Shown here: positions 5,099-12,684 of the stretch, piece after piece
How positions within the stretch are numbered: the stretch's first letter is position 1
Layout of the letters: the number at the start of each line of letters is the position of its first letter
Source of the DNA: Ruminococcaceae bacterium UBA5396
Lineage (GTDB): Bacteria > Bacillota > Clostridia > Oscillospirales > Acutalibacteraceae
NCBI GenBank assembly: GCA_002410715.1
Contig: DHOG01000125.1
Coordinates: forward strand, 54,532-68,266
Length of the DNA: 13,735 nucleotides
Reading direction: 5' to 3'
Position numbers and translations under genes: made by a program
Notes under the pieces: generated by a model
Told to the model about the DNA's origin: nothing
Databases searched by the model: none
What the model saw: only the letters and a program-made list of their open reading frames with translations

Positions 5099-8032
5099 TT
5101 GCGTATTGGAATAGATATTGGGTCAACCACTGTTAAGGTGGTTTTATTGAACGATCAGGATGAAGTCATATTCAGAACTTATGAAAGGCATATGTCCAAG
5201 GTTCGTGAAAAAACCGCCGAAATGCTGGAACAGCTCAATTCGAAGCTCAGCGGAAGCAAAGTTCAGGTTGCCGTAACAGGTTCGGCCGGGCTCGGTGTAG
5301 CCAAGGCTGCCGATTTGGAATTTGTGCAAGAGGTATTTGCCACTGCGGGAGCTGTCGAGCGGTTTTATCCGTTTACGGATGTTGTAGTCGAACTTGGCGG
5401 CGAGGATGCCAAAATCATATTTTTCACCGGCGGTCTGGAGGAACGAATGAACGGTTCCTGTGCGGGTGGTACAGGTGCGTTTATTGACCAGATGGCAACC
5501 CTTCTCAACGTTACGCCCGAGGAACTGAACATCCTGAGCGAACGGTATGAAAAGCTTTACTCTATTGCTTCCCGATGCGGAGTTTTTGCTAAAACCGATA
5601 TTCAGCCGCTGCTGAATCAGGGTGCTAGAAAGGAAGATATTGCAGCAAGTATCTTTCAAGCGGTTGTCAACCAGACAATTTCCGGTTTGGCACAAGGACG
5701 GGAAATCAAAGGGAATGTTTTGTTTCTCGGGGGTCCGTTATTTTTCTTTAGCGGTCTGCGTAAACGATTTATGGAAACACTGAAACTCAATTCCGAACAA
5801 GCTGTTTTCCCCGATAATGCGGATGTGTTTGTTGCAGTCGGCGCGGCCGTATATTCAGGAAATACCGAGCCGATGGAATTTGACGATGTTCTTCGGAAGA
5901 TTCAAAGTGCTTCGACTCAGAAAAATACAACCAACACACTTCCTCCATTATTTAAATCAAAGGAAGAATATCAAGCCTTCACTTCCCGTCATAATGCCTA
6001 TTGTCCGCCTATGATTGACGCAGATGCCTACCATGGAGACGCATATCTCGGCATTGACGCGGGGTCTACCACCACCAAGTTGGTTCTTATCACACCTGAC
6101 GGCGGTATGTTGTATACATACTATGCTTCGAACGGTGGCAATCCTGTTGCGGTGGTGCTGGAACAGCTTAAGGAGATATACAGTCGTTTTGGGGATCGCA
6201 TCATCATCAAGGGCAGCGCGGCTACGGGATATGGCGAGGATTTGATCAAAAACGCATTTAATATAGATTTTGGCCTGGTTGAAACGGTGGCGCATTATGA
6301 TGCGGCGGCACATTTTAATCCCCAGGTTGATTTTATTATCGACATCGGCGGTCAAGATATGAAGTGTTTTAAAATACGCAATGGCGCAATCGACAGCATT
6401 CTTCTCAACGAAGCTTGTTCGTCTGGCTGCGGCTCATTTATTGAAACCTTTGCCAAAGCACTTGATTATTCTATCGCCGATTTTGCAAAGATTGGTCTAT
6501 TTGCCGAAAAGCCGGTTGACCTTGGTTCACGCTGTACGGTGTTTATGAACTCCTCGGTCAAGCAGGCACAAAAAGAAGGTGCAGGCGTTGACGACATTTC
6601 GGCAGGGCTTTCCATCAGTATTGTAAAAAATGCGATTTATAAGGTTATCCGTGCGTCCAGTCCTTCAGAACTTGGACAGCATATTGTCGTTCAGGGCGGT
6701 ACTTTTCTAAATGATGCGGTTCTTCGCAGCTTTGAGCTGGAATTGGGTGCAGAAGTGATCCGCCCGACAATTGCAGGAATTATGGGCGCTTACGGTGCCG
6801 CGCTTGCGGCACGCTCGCTGCAACTTGAAAAAAGCTCGATTTTAAGCATGGATGAGCTAGAAGCGTTCAAGCATAACACCAAGTCGTCCCAGTGCGGGCT
6901 TTGCGGCAACAACTGTCATCTTACTATCAACACATTTGGTGTTGGTAGGCGCTATATTTCGGGCAACCGATGCGAACGGCCCCTCGGCAAAGGCAAGAAT
7001 ACAGGGCTCCCAAACCTGATTAAATGGAAATATGACTATCTCCGTTCGTTGGAGGGTGGGGAGAACCACCGGGGCAGAATCGGTTTGCCGATGGCGCTGA
7101 ATCTGTTTGAAAATCTGCCTTTTTGGTATACATTTTTTACCAAACTGGGGTTTGAGATTGTTTTGTCTCCCGAATCCTCCCGTTCGCTTTACTCCTGCGG
7201 TCAGCATACCATCCCATCAGATACGGTATGCTATCCGGCAAAGCTGATACATGGACACATTGAAAAGCTGCTTGAGATGGATGTTGACGCAATATTTTAT
7301 CCGTGTCTGCCATATAACTTTGACGAAGGCAAGGGAGATAATCATTATAACTGTCCGGTTGTGGCATATTATCCAGAGCTGCTTGATGCAAATGTCAGCG
7401 GTCTCAAAAAGGTACGTTACCTTAACCCATATTTCGGTATGCACCGGCCACGCGACTTTGCGAAAAAAGCTGCTGCTTACTTTAACGAGATTTTTGGAAT
7501 CCCGGCAGCCGAAACCAAGGCCGCTTCCAAAGCGGCATATAATGCATATAATGCATATAATGCATACCTCAGAATGCTGCACGAAAAAGGCGAGCGAATG
7601 ATTGAGGAAGCTCGGGAGAACGGGAATCAGATCATTGTTCTTGCAGGACGTCCGTACCATGCCGACCCGGAAATAAACCATGGAATTGATTCGCTGATAT
7701 CATCCTTTGGGCTGGTTGTTGTCTCCGAAGATGCGGTTGCATATCGGCAGCCACGCCGTCCTGTTAATGTTCTGAATCAATGGACTTATCACAGCAGACT
7801 ATACAGTGCCGCCGACTATGTTACAACCCAGCCCGACATGCAGTTGGTCCAGCTTGTATCTTTCGGCTGTGGCATTGATGCCATTACCACAGATGAGGTG
7901 CGCACCATTCTCGAGGAAGGCAATAAACTTTACACTCAGCTTAAAATTGATGAAATCAACAACCTCGGGGCGGTTCGAATCCGCATTCGAAGCCTCTTGG
8001 CGGCAATAGAGGCTCGCGGTGAGGTTAAATAA
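5099..8032 (+). CDS. Two-headed acyl-CoA dehydratase activase-related ATPase with DUF2229
   Basis: A 977-aa protein from TTG 5099. Domain 1 (about residues 1-275) is a BadF/BadG/BcrA/BcrD activase: phosphate loop I-G-I-D-I-G-S-T-T, then N-G-S-C-A-G-G-T-G (Cys121) and S-R-C-G-V-F (Cys160). Domain 2 (about 315-580) repeats the fold: G-I-D-A-G-S-T-T-T-K, E-A-C-S-S-G-C-G (Cys440, Cys444) and S-R-C-T-V-F (Cys479). In HgdC-type activases a [4Fe-4S] cluster is held between two subunits by two Cys per chain; here both domains show the same 39-residue Cys spacing. Next comes C-G-L-C-G-N-N-C (Cys599/602/606, with Cys625 nearby), then a DUF2229-like region (about 650-960). The expected role is ATP-driven low-potential electron transfer to the double-cubane/dehydratase partner encoded 12 nt downstream. 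Homologues are often fused to that partner. An in-frame 9-bp tandem repeat encodes Ala-Tyr-Asn repeats near residues 813-823. The substrate is unknown. Confidence 0.9.
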   Translation: MRIGIDIGSTTVKVVLLNDQDEVIFRTYERHMSKVREKTAEMLEQLNSKLSGSKVQVAVTGSAGLGVAKAADLEFVQEVFATAGAVERFYPFTDVVVELGGEDAKIIFFTGGLEERMNGSCAGGTGAFIDQMATLLNVTPEELNILSERYEKLYSIASRCGVFAKTDIQPLLNQGARKEDIAASIFQAVVNQTISGLAQGREIKGNVLFLGGPLFFFSGLRKRFMETLKLNSEQAVFPDNADVFVAVGAAVYSGNTEPMEFDDVLRKIQSASTQKNTTNTLPPLFKSKEEYQAFTSRHNAYCPPMIDADAYHGDAYLGIDAGSTTTKLVLITPDGGMLYTYYASNGGNPVAVVLEQLKEIYSRFGDRIIIKGSAATGYGEDLIKNAFNIDFGLVETVAHYDAAAHFNPQVDFIIDIGGQDMKCFKIRNGAIDSILLNEACSSGCGSFIETFAKALDYSIADFAKIGLFAEKPVDLGSRCTVFMNSSVKQAQKEGAGVDDISAGLSISIVKNAIYKVIRASSPSELGQHIVVQGGTFLNDAVLRSFELELGAEVIRPTIAGIMGAYGAALAARSLQLEKSSILSMDELEAFKHNTKSSQCGLCGNNCHLTINTFGVGRRYISGNRCERPLGKGKNTGLPNLIKWKYDYLRSLEGGENHRGRIGLPMALNLFENLPFWYTFFTKLGFEIVLSPESSRSLYSCGQHTIPSDTVCYPAKLIHGHIEKLLEMDVDAIFYPCLPYNFDEGKGDNHYNCPVVAYYPELLDANVSGLKKVRYLNPYFGMHRPRDFAKKAAAYFNEIFGIPAAETKAASKAAYNAYNAYNAYLRMLHEKGERMIEEARENGNQIIVLAGRPYHADPEINHGIDSLISSFGLVVVSEDAVAYRQPRRPVNVLNQWTYHSRLYSAADYVTTQPDMQLVQLVSFGCGIDAITTDEVRTILEEGNKLYTQLKIDEINNLGAVRIRIRSLLAAIEARGEVK
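7535..7566 (+). repeat. 9-bp tandem repeat (GCATATAAT) inside the activase gene
   Basis: Three perfect copies of GCATATAAT (7535-7561) are followed by a partial GCATA. The unit is in frame and encodes (Ala-Tyr-Asn)3-Ala-Tyr, in a probable linker between the DUF2229-like core and the C-terminal part. Copy number could change by slippage in steps of three residues without breaking the frame. Confidence 0.9.
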
Positions 8033-8044
8033 AGGAGAATACCA

Positions 8045-9379
8045 ATGGCCGAACTTGTATATACCAAACAGGGACGCCTGCTTTTTACCGAGGAGATGAA
8101 GCAGGAATACACCCTGCTTATGCCCCAGATGCTGCCTGTGCATTTTGTTATGCTAAAGCATATTTTTGAACTACACGGATATAAAATCGATATGTTGACA
8201 ACCAATCACCGCGGCATTGTAGACGAAGGTCTGAAATATGTTCATAACGATACATGCTATCCTGCACTATTGGTCATTGGTCAGCTGATTGATGCCGTAA
8301 AAAGCGGGAAATACGATCCCCACAAGCTGGGACTTTTAATCACCCAGACCGGCGGTGGTTGCCGCGCGTCGAATTATATTCATCTGCTTCGCAAGGCTTT
8401 GCACAGAGCGGGATATGACTATATTCCAGTGGTTTCGGTTAATCTTTCGGGTCTGGAAAAAAACCCCGGATTTTCTTTAAATTTTAAAAAAATACGACAG
8501 ATGGCGTATTCTATGATTTACGGTGATCTGATTGTTCTTATGGCAAATCAATGTAGGCCTTATGAAATCATAGAAGGTGAAACCGACCGCCGTATTGAAA
8601 AATGGGTAAAACGCTTGACGGATGAATTTAAGGGTAAAGGAAGCTTTAAATCGGCGCATATCCGTGAGAATTTCAATTTGATTGTGGATGATTTTGCTTC
8701 CATCCCGCTCAACCGCGTACCAAAAGTGCGGGTTGGCATCGTAGGCGAAATCTATATTAAATATGCCCCTCTTGGAAACAACAATCTTGAGGAGTTCCTT
8801 CGTTCGGAAGACTGTGAACCGGTTGTGCCCGGCTTGACAGATTTTATTATCTTCAAATGCGATAACCGTGTTGAGGATCATAAGCTGTATGGCGGAAAAC
8901 TGGCAACCTATGTCGGGGCGGGATTCCTTGAAAGGTATATTAAACGGCTACAGGCAGATATGATTGCTGCCGTGAGGCGTTATCCCGAGTTTCGTGCCCC
9001 CTGTACCTTCGATCATCTTAAAAAGCTTGCGGGAGAGTATCTCGGATACGGCAATAAAATGGGCGAGGGATGGCTGCTTACAGGGGAAATGCTGGAGCTG
9101 ATTGATTCGGGCATTAACAATATTGTTTGTACGCAGCCATTTGGCTGCCTGCCGAACCACGTTGTGGGCAAGGGCATGATTCGTAAGATTAAGGATAATC
9201 TGCCGCAGGCAAATATTGTAACGATTGACTACGATCCCGGTGCTACACAAATTAATCAAGAAAATCGTATTAAGCTTATGCTTGCAAACGCTAAAATGGC
9301 TGAAAGAGGTTTGAGACATAACTTGAAGCGCAGTACGGATGCGCCCCAATCAAAAGATGTTGTCTCGGCTGATAACTAA
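8045..9379 (+). CDS. 2-hydroxyacyl-CoA dehydratase-like / double-cubane cluster protein
   Basis: A 444-aa protein of the HgdB/HgdC-dehydratase (2-hydroxyglutaryl-CoA dehydratase D-component) fold. Conserved-looking cysteines sit in N-D-T-C-Y-P-A (Cys71), G-G-G-C-R-A-S-N-Y (Cys106), N-Q-C-R-P-Y-E (Cys170) and C-T-Q-P-F-G-C-L-P-N-H (Cys362, Cys368), followed by a terminal Rossmann-like strand V-T-I-D-Y-D-P-G. These would ligate [4Fe-4S] or double-cubane clusters that receive electrons from the ATP-driven activase encoded immediately upstream. A GGAG-containing site (about 8032-8040) and the 12-nt gap point to coupled translation. Only one dehydratase-type subunit is present, and no CoA-transferase or acyl-CoA dehydrogenase lies nearby. 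A classical hydroxyglutarate or lactate fermentation role is therefore not supported, and a double-cubane reductase of unknown substrate fits better. The protein ends with a hydrophilic Lys/Arg/Ser-rich tail of about 25 residues. Confidence 0.87.
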   Translation: MAELVYTKQGRLLFTEEMKQEYTLLMPQMLPVHFVMLKHIFELHGYKIDMLTTNHRGIVDEGLKYVHNDTCYPALLVIGQLIDAVKSGKYDPHKLGLLITQTGGGCRASNYIHLLRKALHRAGYDYIPVVSVNLSGLEKNPGFSLNFKKIRQMAYSMIYGDLIVLMANQCRPYEIIEGETDRRIEKWVKRLTDEFKGKGSFKSAHIRENFNLIVDDFASIPLNRVPKVRVGIVGEIYIKYAPLGNNNLEEFLRSEDCEPVVPGLTDFIIFKCDNRVEDHKLYGGKLATYVGAGFLERYIKRLQADMIAAVRRYPEFRAPCTFDHLKKLAGEYLGYGNKMGEGWLLTGEMLELIDSGINNIVCTQPFGCLPNHVVGKGMIRKIKDNLPQANIVTIDYDPGATQINQENRIKLMLANAKMAERGLRHNLKRSTDAPQSKDVVSADN

Positions 9380-9421
9380 ACGGTAACCCAAACGCAATAT
9401 CTTTAAATCGCATATTCTGGT

Positions 9422-9451
9422 TCCTTTTCGGGTAATACTAGTTGAAAAGGA
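9422..9451 (+). promoter_or_regulatory. Inverted repeat overlapping the tepA ribosome binding site
   Basis: TCCTTTTC (9422-9429) is complementary to GAAAAGGA (9444-9451), an 8-bp stem with a 14-nt loop. The right arm contains the first part of the AAGGAGG Shine-Dalgarno (9447-9453) of the protease gene, so folding of the RNA would partly hide it. The 83-nt gap between the two genes shows no convincing -35/-10 promoter and no U-tailed terminator. The function is inferred and the match could be coincidental. Confidence 0.35.
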
Positions 9452-9462
9452 GGCAGATGAGC

Positions 9463-10233
9463 ATGTGTAAATATGAGAATAATATAGACGGAGATAATGA
9501 TCAGAATCCGGATGAGCAGGGCGATCAGGGTTCTCCCCAGCAGGAAATGCCCGAAGCGGAGGAGCTTCGCAGGCAGTTAGGCCAGCTTACAGATACAGGC
9601 TCTGTAACGACCAACAACGGACGGCATATTGTCCACTGTCTGACGATTATCGGGCAGGTTGAAGGACATTACCTTCTGCCCCAGAATAGTAAATCCACAA
9701 AGTATGAGCATCTGATTCCTCAAATTGTTGCAATTGAGGAAAGTCCGGTTATCGAAGGACTTTTGATTTTACTGAATACAGTGGGTGGGGATATTGAAGC
9801 CGGACTGGCAATTGCTGAACTGATTGCAGGTATGAAAAAGCCGACGGTTTCCTTGGTTCTCGGAGGTGGTCATTCAATTGGGGTACCGCTTGCGGTTGCC
9901 GCCAAGCGTTCTTTTATCGCTCCCACAGCAACCATGACGCTTCACCCGGTACGAATGACCGGCCTGACTTTGGGCGTTCCTCAGACATTTACCTATTTTC
10001 AAAGGATGCAGGAGCGTATTGCCGGTTTTGTTGCCGACAACTCTGATATGAAGAAGGATCGATATATCGAGCTTTGCATGAAAACAGATGAACTGGTCCT
10101 TGATATCGGCAGTGTTCTCGACGGCGAAGCTGCTGTTGGGGAAGGGTTGATTGACGGACTTGGATCGTTATCAAAAGCGATATCCGCTTTGTATGATATG
10201 ATTGAACAAGAAAAAGAGACAAAAGAAGAGTAA
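9463..10233 (+). CDS. tepA: TepA-type ClpP-fold serine protease
   Basis: A 256-aa protein of the ClpP/crotonase fold. The core has [11 protein letters not shown], then G-G-G-H-S-I-G-V-P with nucleophile Ser138, and T-L-H-P-V-R-M with the general base His161. An Asp such as Asp214 in V-L-D-I-G may complete the triad, and G-E-G-L-I-D closes the fold as in ClpP. The N-terminal stretch of about 40 residues is acidic and Asp/Asn/Gln-rich with no signal peptide, so the enzyme is probably cytosolic. The assignment to TepA (B. subtilis YmfB) rather than housekeeping ClpP rests on sequence style and on position directly upstream of spoIIIE, as in Bacillus. B. subtilis TepA has been linked to protein translocation and to degradation of small acid-soluble spore proteins. 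I chose ATG 9463, 9 nt after AAGGAGG. ATG 9457 and TTG 9442 are in frame but too close to, or upstream of, that site. Confidence 0.87.
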   Translation: MCKYENNIDGDNDQNPDEQGDQGSPQQEMPEAEELRRQLGQLTDTGSVTTNNGRHIVHCLTIIGQVEGHYLLPQNSKSTKYEHLIPQIVAIEESPVIEGLLILLNTVGGDIEAGLAIAELIAGMKKPTVSLVLGGGHSIGVPLAVAAKRSFIAPTATMTLHPVRMTGLTLGVPQTFTYFQRMQERIAGFVADNSDMKKDRYIELCMKTDELVLDIGSVLDGEAAVGEGLIDGLGSLSKAISALYDMIEQEKETKEE

Positions 10234-10258
10234 GGCATGGGCATTGCTCATGCCTTAC
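10230..10258 (+). terminator. Hairpin over the tepA stop codon (possible attenuator)
   Basis: A perfect 10-bp inverted repeat (10230-10239 with 10249-10258), extendable inward by a G-U and a G-C pair, covers the tepA TAA (10231-10233). Eight bases after the stem comes TTTT (10267-10270), so a strong intrinsic terminator is not assured. It could be a partial terminator, an RNA-stability element or an attenuator between tepA and spoIIIE, whose start is only 40 nt further on. Confidence 0.5.
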
Positions 10259-10297
10259 ATAGCAGATTTTAAAATTACGGAAAGGAATGATTCCCTT

Positions 10298-12649
10298 ATG
10301 CCGGCAAAAAAACATAGAACAAAATCTAAGGCATCAACCAAAAAAAAATCATCCGGCACAGGAGAGGGCGGTGCAACAGCTGTTAGGGCAAGACGTCAGG
10401 CCGCTGCTGTTCTTATTTTTGCCGCTGCAATTTTGCTTTTATGTATGGCGGTTATTCCAGGCGGAAACCTCTGGGGTTTCATTCATGGTCTGATACTCGG
10501 ATTGTTTGGCGTTTGTGCTTTCATACTTCCTTTTTTAATGATGTACATATCGGTTATCATTGCGTTGGAAAAGCCCATTGGCAGCATCAGTTCAAAGCTG
10601 TGGCAATGTGTGATGCTGATTACCATGCTTGCAAGCGCAGTTCAGATCTTTTTGTTTGATACCAATGATTTGTCATACTTTGCGGCAGTAGGCAAGGGAT
10701 TCATTGAAGGGAAAAAGGTTCACGGCGGCGGAGTTGTCGGAGTGTTGCTGGGGTATCCTCTTGAATATTTTTTCACTGATATTGGCTCTAAAATTATAAT
10801 CTTGCTTTTAATAGCCGTCTTTTTGATGCTTGTAACCGGAACCACTGTAATCGCATTATTTAAAGCGGCTGCTACACCGGTCAAAAAGGCAAAGCAGTCT
10901 ATTGAAAACGCCATGATAGCCAACGAGGCTAAAAAGGGTGAAATCGACATAGATCTAGGCGATGGATATATTGAAATGCCCGATCATCCGGTGAAGTCTG
11001 AAAAGTTTGAAGCTCTGGAGCGGGCTACCCGTAATCTGAATGAGTTTGAAATTTCAGAACCTGTGCATAAAGAGCCGTCAGTCAAGGCTGCTACGGCTGT
11101 GGCGATAAAGCCTAGTAAGACCGCGACTGAACCAAAACAGAAAGCAGAGCCTACGGCACCTTTACGGGATGAAAGCTATCATTACCCGCCGCTTACCCTC
11201 CTTGACGACAGGCGATTCGCAAATGATAGTTCTGCTGCACAGGAGCAAAGGACAACTGCAGAACTACTGGTTAAAACCCTGAAGGATTTCGGAATTAATA
11301 CACGAGTGGTTGATATTTCACGTGGTCCTACCGTAACGAGATATGAGCTTGAGCCCAGCGCAGGGGTTAAAATCAGCCGTATTACCGGGCTTGCGGATGA
11401 CCTTGCCCTGCGTCTTGCAACGACGGGGGTGCGGATTGAAGCTCCGATTCCGAACAAAGCAGCTGTGGGTATTGAAGTGCCCAATCGTGTTCCTTCAGGC
11501 GTGTGTCTGCGCGAACTGATTGATTCCAAAGAGTTTTCAACCGCAAAAAGCCGACTGACGGTTGCACTTGGTAAGGATATCAGCGGCAGCACTGTAATTA
11601 CCGATCTTGCGAAGATGCCGCATCTTTTAATTGCAGGTACAACCGGATCCGGAAAGTCGGTATGTACAAATGCAATGATCCAAAGTGTGTTGTATAAAGC
11701 TTCTCCGAATGATGTGCGTATGCTTCTAATTGATCCGAAGCAGGTTGAATTCGGTGTTTATAACGGAATTCCGCACCTTTTAGTACCGGTTGTAACTGAT
11801 CCGAGAAAGGCCGCAGGTGCGCTCGGATGGGCAGTGACCGAAATGCTCAACCGTTACAAGCTATTCGCCGAAAACAATGTGAGGGATCTTACATCATACA
11901 ATGAGTTGGCCAGAAAAGGCGATGATCTGCAAACAATGCCCCAGATTCTCATCATAATCGATGAGCTGGCGGACCTGATGATGGCGGCTGCAAACGAGGT
12001 CGAGGATGCGATTATTCGTCTTGCACAGATGGCCCGCGCGGCAGGTATGCACCTGGTAATCGCTACACAGCGTCCGTCGGTCGATGTTATTACAGGATTA
12101 ATCAAGGCGAATATTCCTTCGCGTCTGGCGCTTACAGTTGCATCCGCAGTTGACTCCAGAACTATTTTAGATACGGGTGGAGCCGAAAAACTGCTTGGTC
12201 GCGGTGATATGTTGTTTATGCCGGTTGGAATATCCAAACCAATGCGTGTACAGGGATGTTTTGTGAGCAATAAGGAAGTTGAATCGGTTGTCCGATATCT
12301 CAAGGAATCCGAAGAGCATGAATACGACGATAAGGTGATCGAAGAGATTGATCGTCAGGCGGCAGCCGCCGGTAAATCTTCGTCTAAATCGGGTGGTACG
12401 GATGAAGATAACGATGATTACAGTGACGAAATGCTGCCGCAGGCAATTGAAGTTGTGGTAGAGGGCGGCTCAGCCTCCACCTCTCTTCTGCAGCGAAGGC
12501 TTCGGCTCGGCTATGCACGAGCAGGGCGCCTGATTGATGAGATGGAAAAGCGGGGTATTATCGGACCTTATGAAGGAAGTAAACCGCGTCAAGTGCTCAT
12601 TACACGTCAGCAGTGGCTTGAAATGAATATGAATAATGATGACGACTGA
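10298..12649 (+). CDS. spoIIIE: FtsK/SpoIIIE-family DNA translocase
   Basis: A 783-aa septal DNA pump. A basic N-terminus precedes four or five membrane spans at roughly residues 34-53, 60-90, 101-120, possibly 144-160, and 165-188. A charged linker (about 190-330) leads to the alpha/beta motor. Walker A G-T-T-G-S-G-K-S is at 447-454. Walker B I-I-I-D-E-L-A-D has Asp555-Glu556, followed by [23 protein letters not shown]-terminal winged-helix gamma domain (about 708-770), for recognition of polar DNA motifs, follows an acidic Ser/Asp-rich linker. Length and layout match B. subtilis SpoIIIE (about 790 aa) and the short FtsK form. The protein moves chromosomal DNA through the division or sporulation septum. 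ATG 10298 is chosen with GGAAAGGA (10279-10286). The open frame extends up to TTG 10202, but that part overlaps tepA. Linkage to tepA favours SpoIIIE, though it may be the organism's only FtsK-type translocase. Confidence 0.95.
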   Translation: MPAKKHRTKSKASTKKKSSGTGEGGATAVRARRQAAAVLIFAAAILLLCMAVIPGGNLWGFIHGLILGLFGVCAFILPFLMMYISVIIALEKPIGSISSKLWQCVMLITMLASAVQIFLFDTNDLSYFAAVGKGFIEGKKVHGGGVVGVLLGYPLEYFFTDIGSKIIILLLIAVFLMLVTGTTVIALFKAAATPVKKAKQSIENAMIANEAKKGEIDIDLGDGYIEMPDHPVKSEKFEALERATRNLNEFEISEPVHKEPSVKAATAVAIKPSKTATEPKQKAEPTAPLRDESYHYPPLTLLDDRRFANDSSAAQEQRTTAELLVKTLKDFGINTRVVDISRGPTVTRYELEPSAGVKISRITGLADDLALRLATTGVRIEAPIPNKAAVGIEVPNRVPSGVCLRELIDSKEFSTAKSRLTVALGKDISGSTVITDLAKMPHLLIAGTTGSGKSVCTNAMIQSVLYKASPNDVRMLLIDPKQVEFGVYNGIPHLLVPVVTDPRKAAGALGWAVTEMLNRYKLFAENNVRDLTSYNELARKGDDLQTMPQILIIIDELADLMMAAANEVEDAIIRLAQMARAAGMHLVIATQRPSVDVITGLIKANIPSRLALTVASAVDSRTILDTGGAEKLLGRGDMLFMPVGISKPMRVQGCFVSNKEVESVVRYLKESEEHEYDDKVIEEIDRQAAAAGKSSSKSGGTDEDNDDYSDEMLPQAIEVVVEGGSASTSLLQRRLRLGYARAGRLIDEMEKRGIIGPYEGSKPRQVLITRQQWLEMNMNNDDD

Positions 12650-12684
12650 CGGAAATTAACTGGAACAGAAGTAAGGAGAATCGA

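Noticed and set aside
5144-5695. 183-codon open frame on the minus strand
   Set aside because: It is antisense to the well-supported first activase domain and has no recognisable motifs.
7217-7681. Minus-strand frame with Cys-Ile-Ile repeats
   Set aside because: The repeat is only the complement of the 9-bp tandem repeat in the activase gene. It is a shadow of that coding strand.
8020-8050. Frameshift or sequencing error splitting a fused activase-dehydratase
   Set aside because: The stop codon is followed by a proper ribosome binding site and an ATG at normal spacing, which is what a real gene boundary looks like. It is kept as two genes.
10202-10297. 32-residue extension of SpoIIIE from TTG 10202
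   Set aside because: It lies over the end of tepA and the stop-codon hairpin, while ATG 10298 has its own ribosome binding site and gives the usual length.
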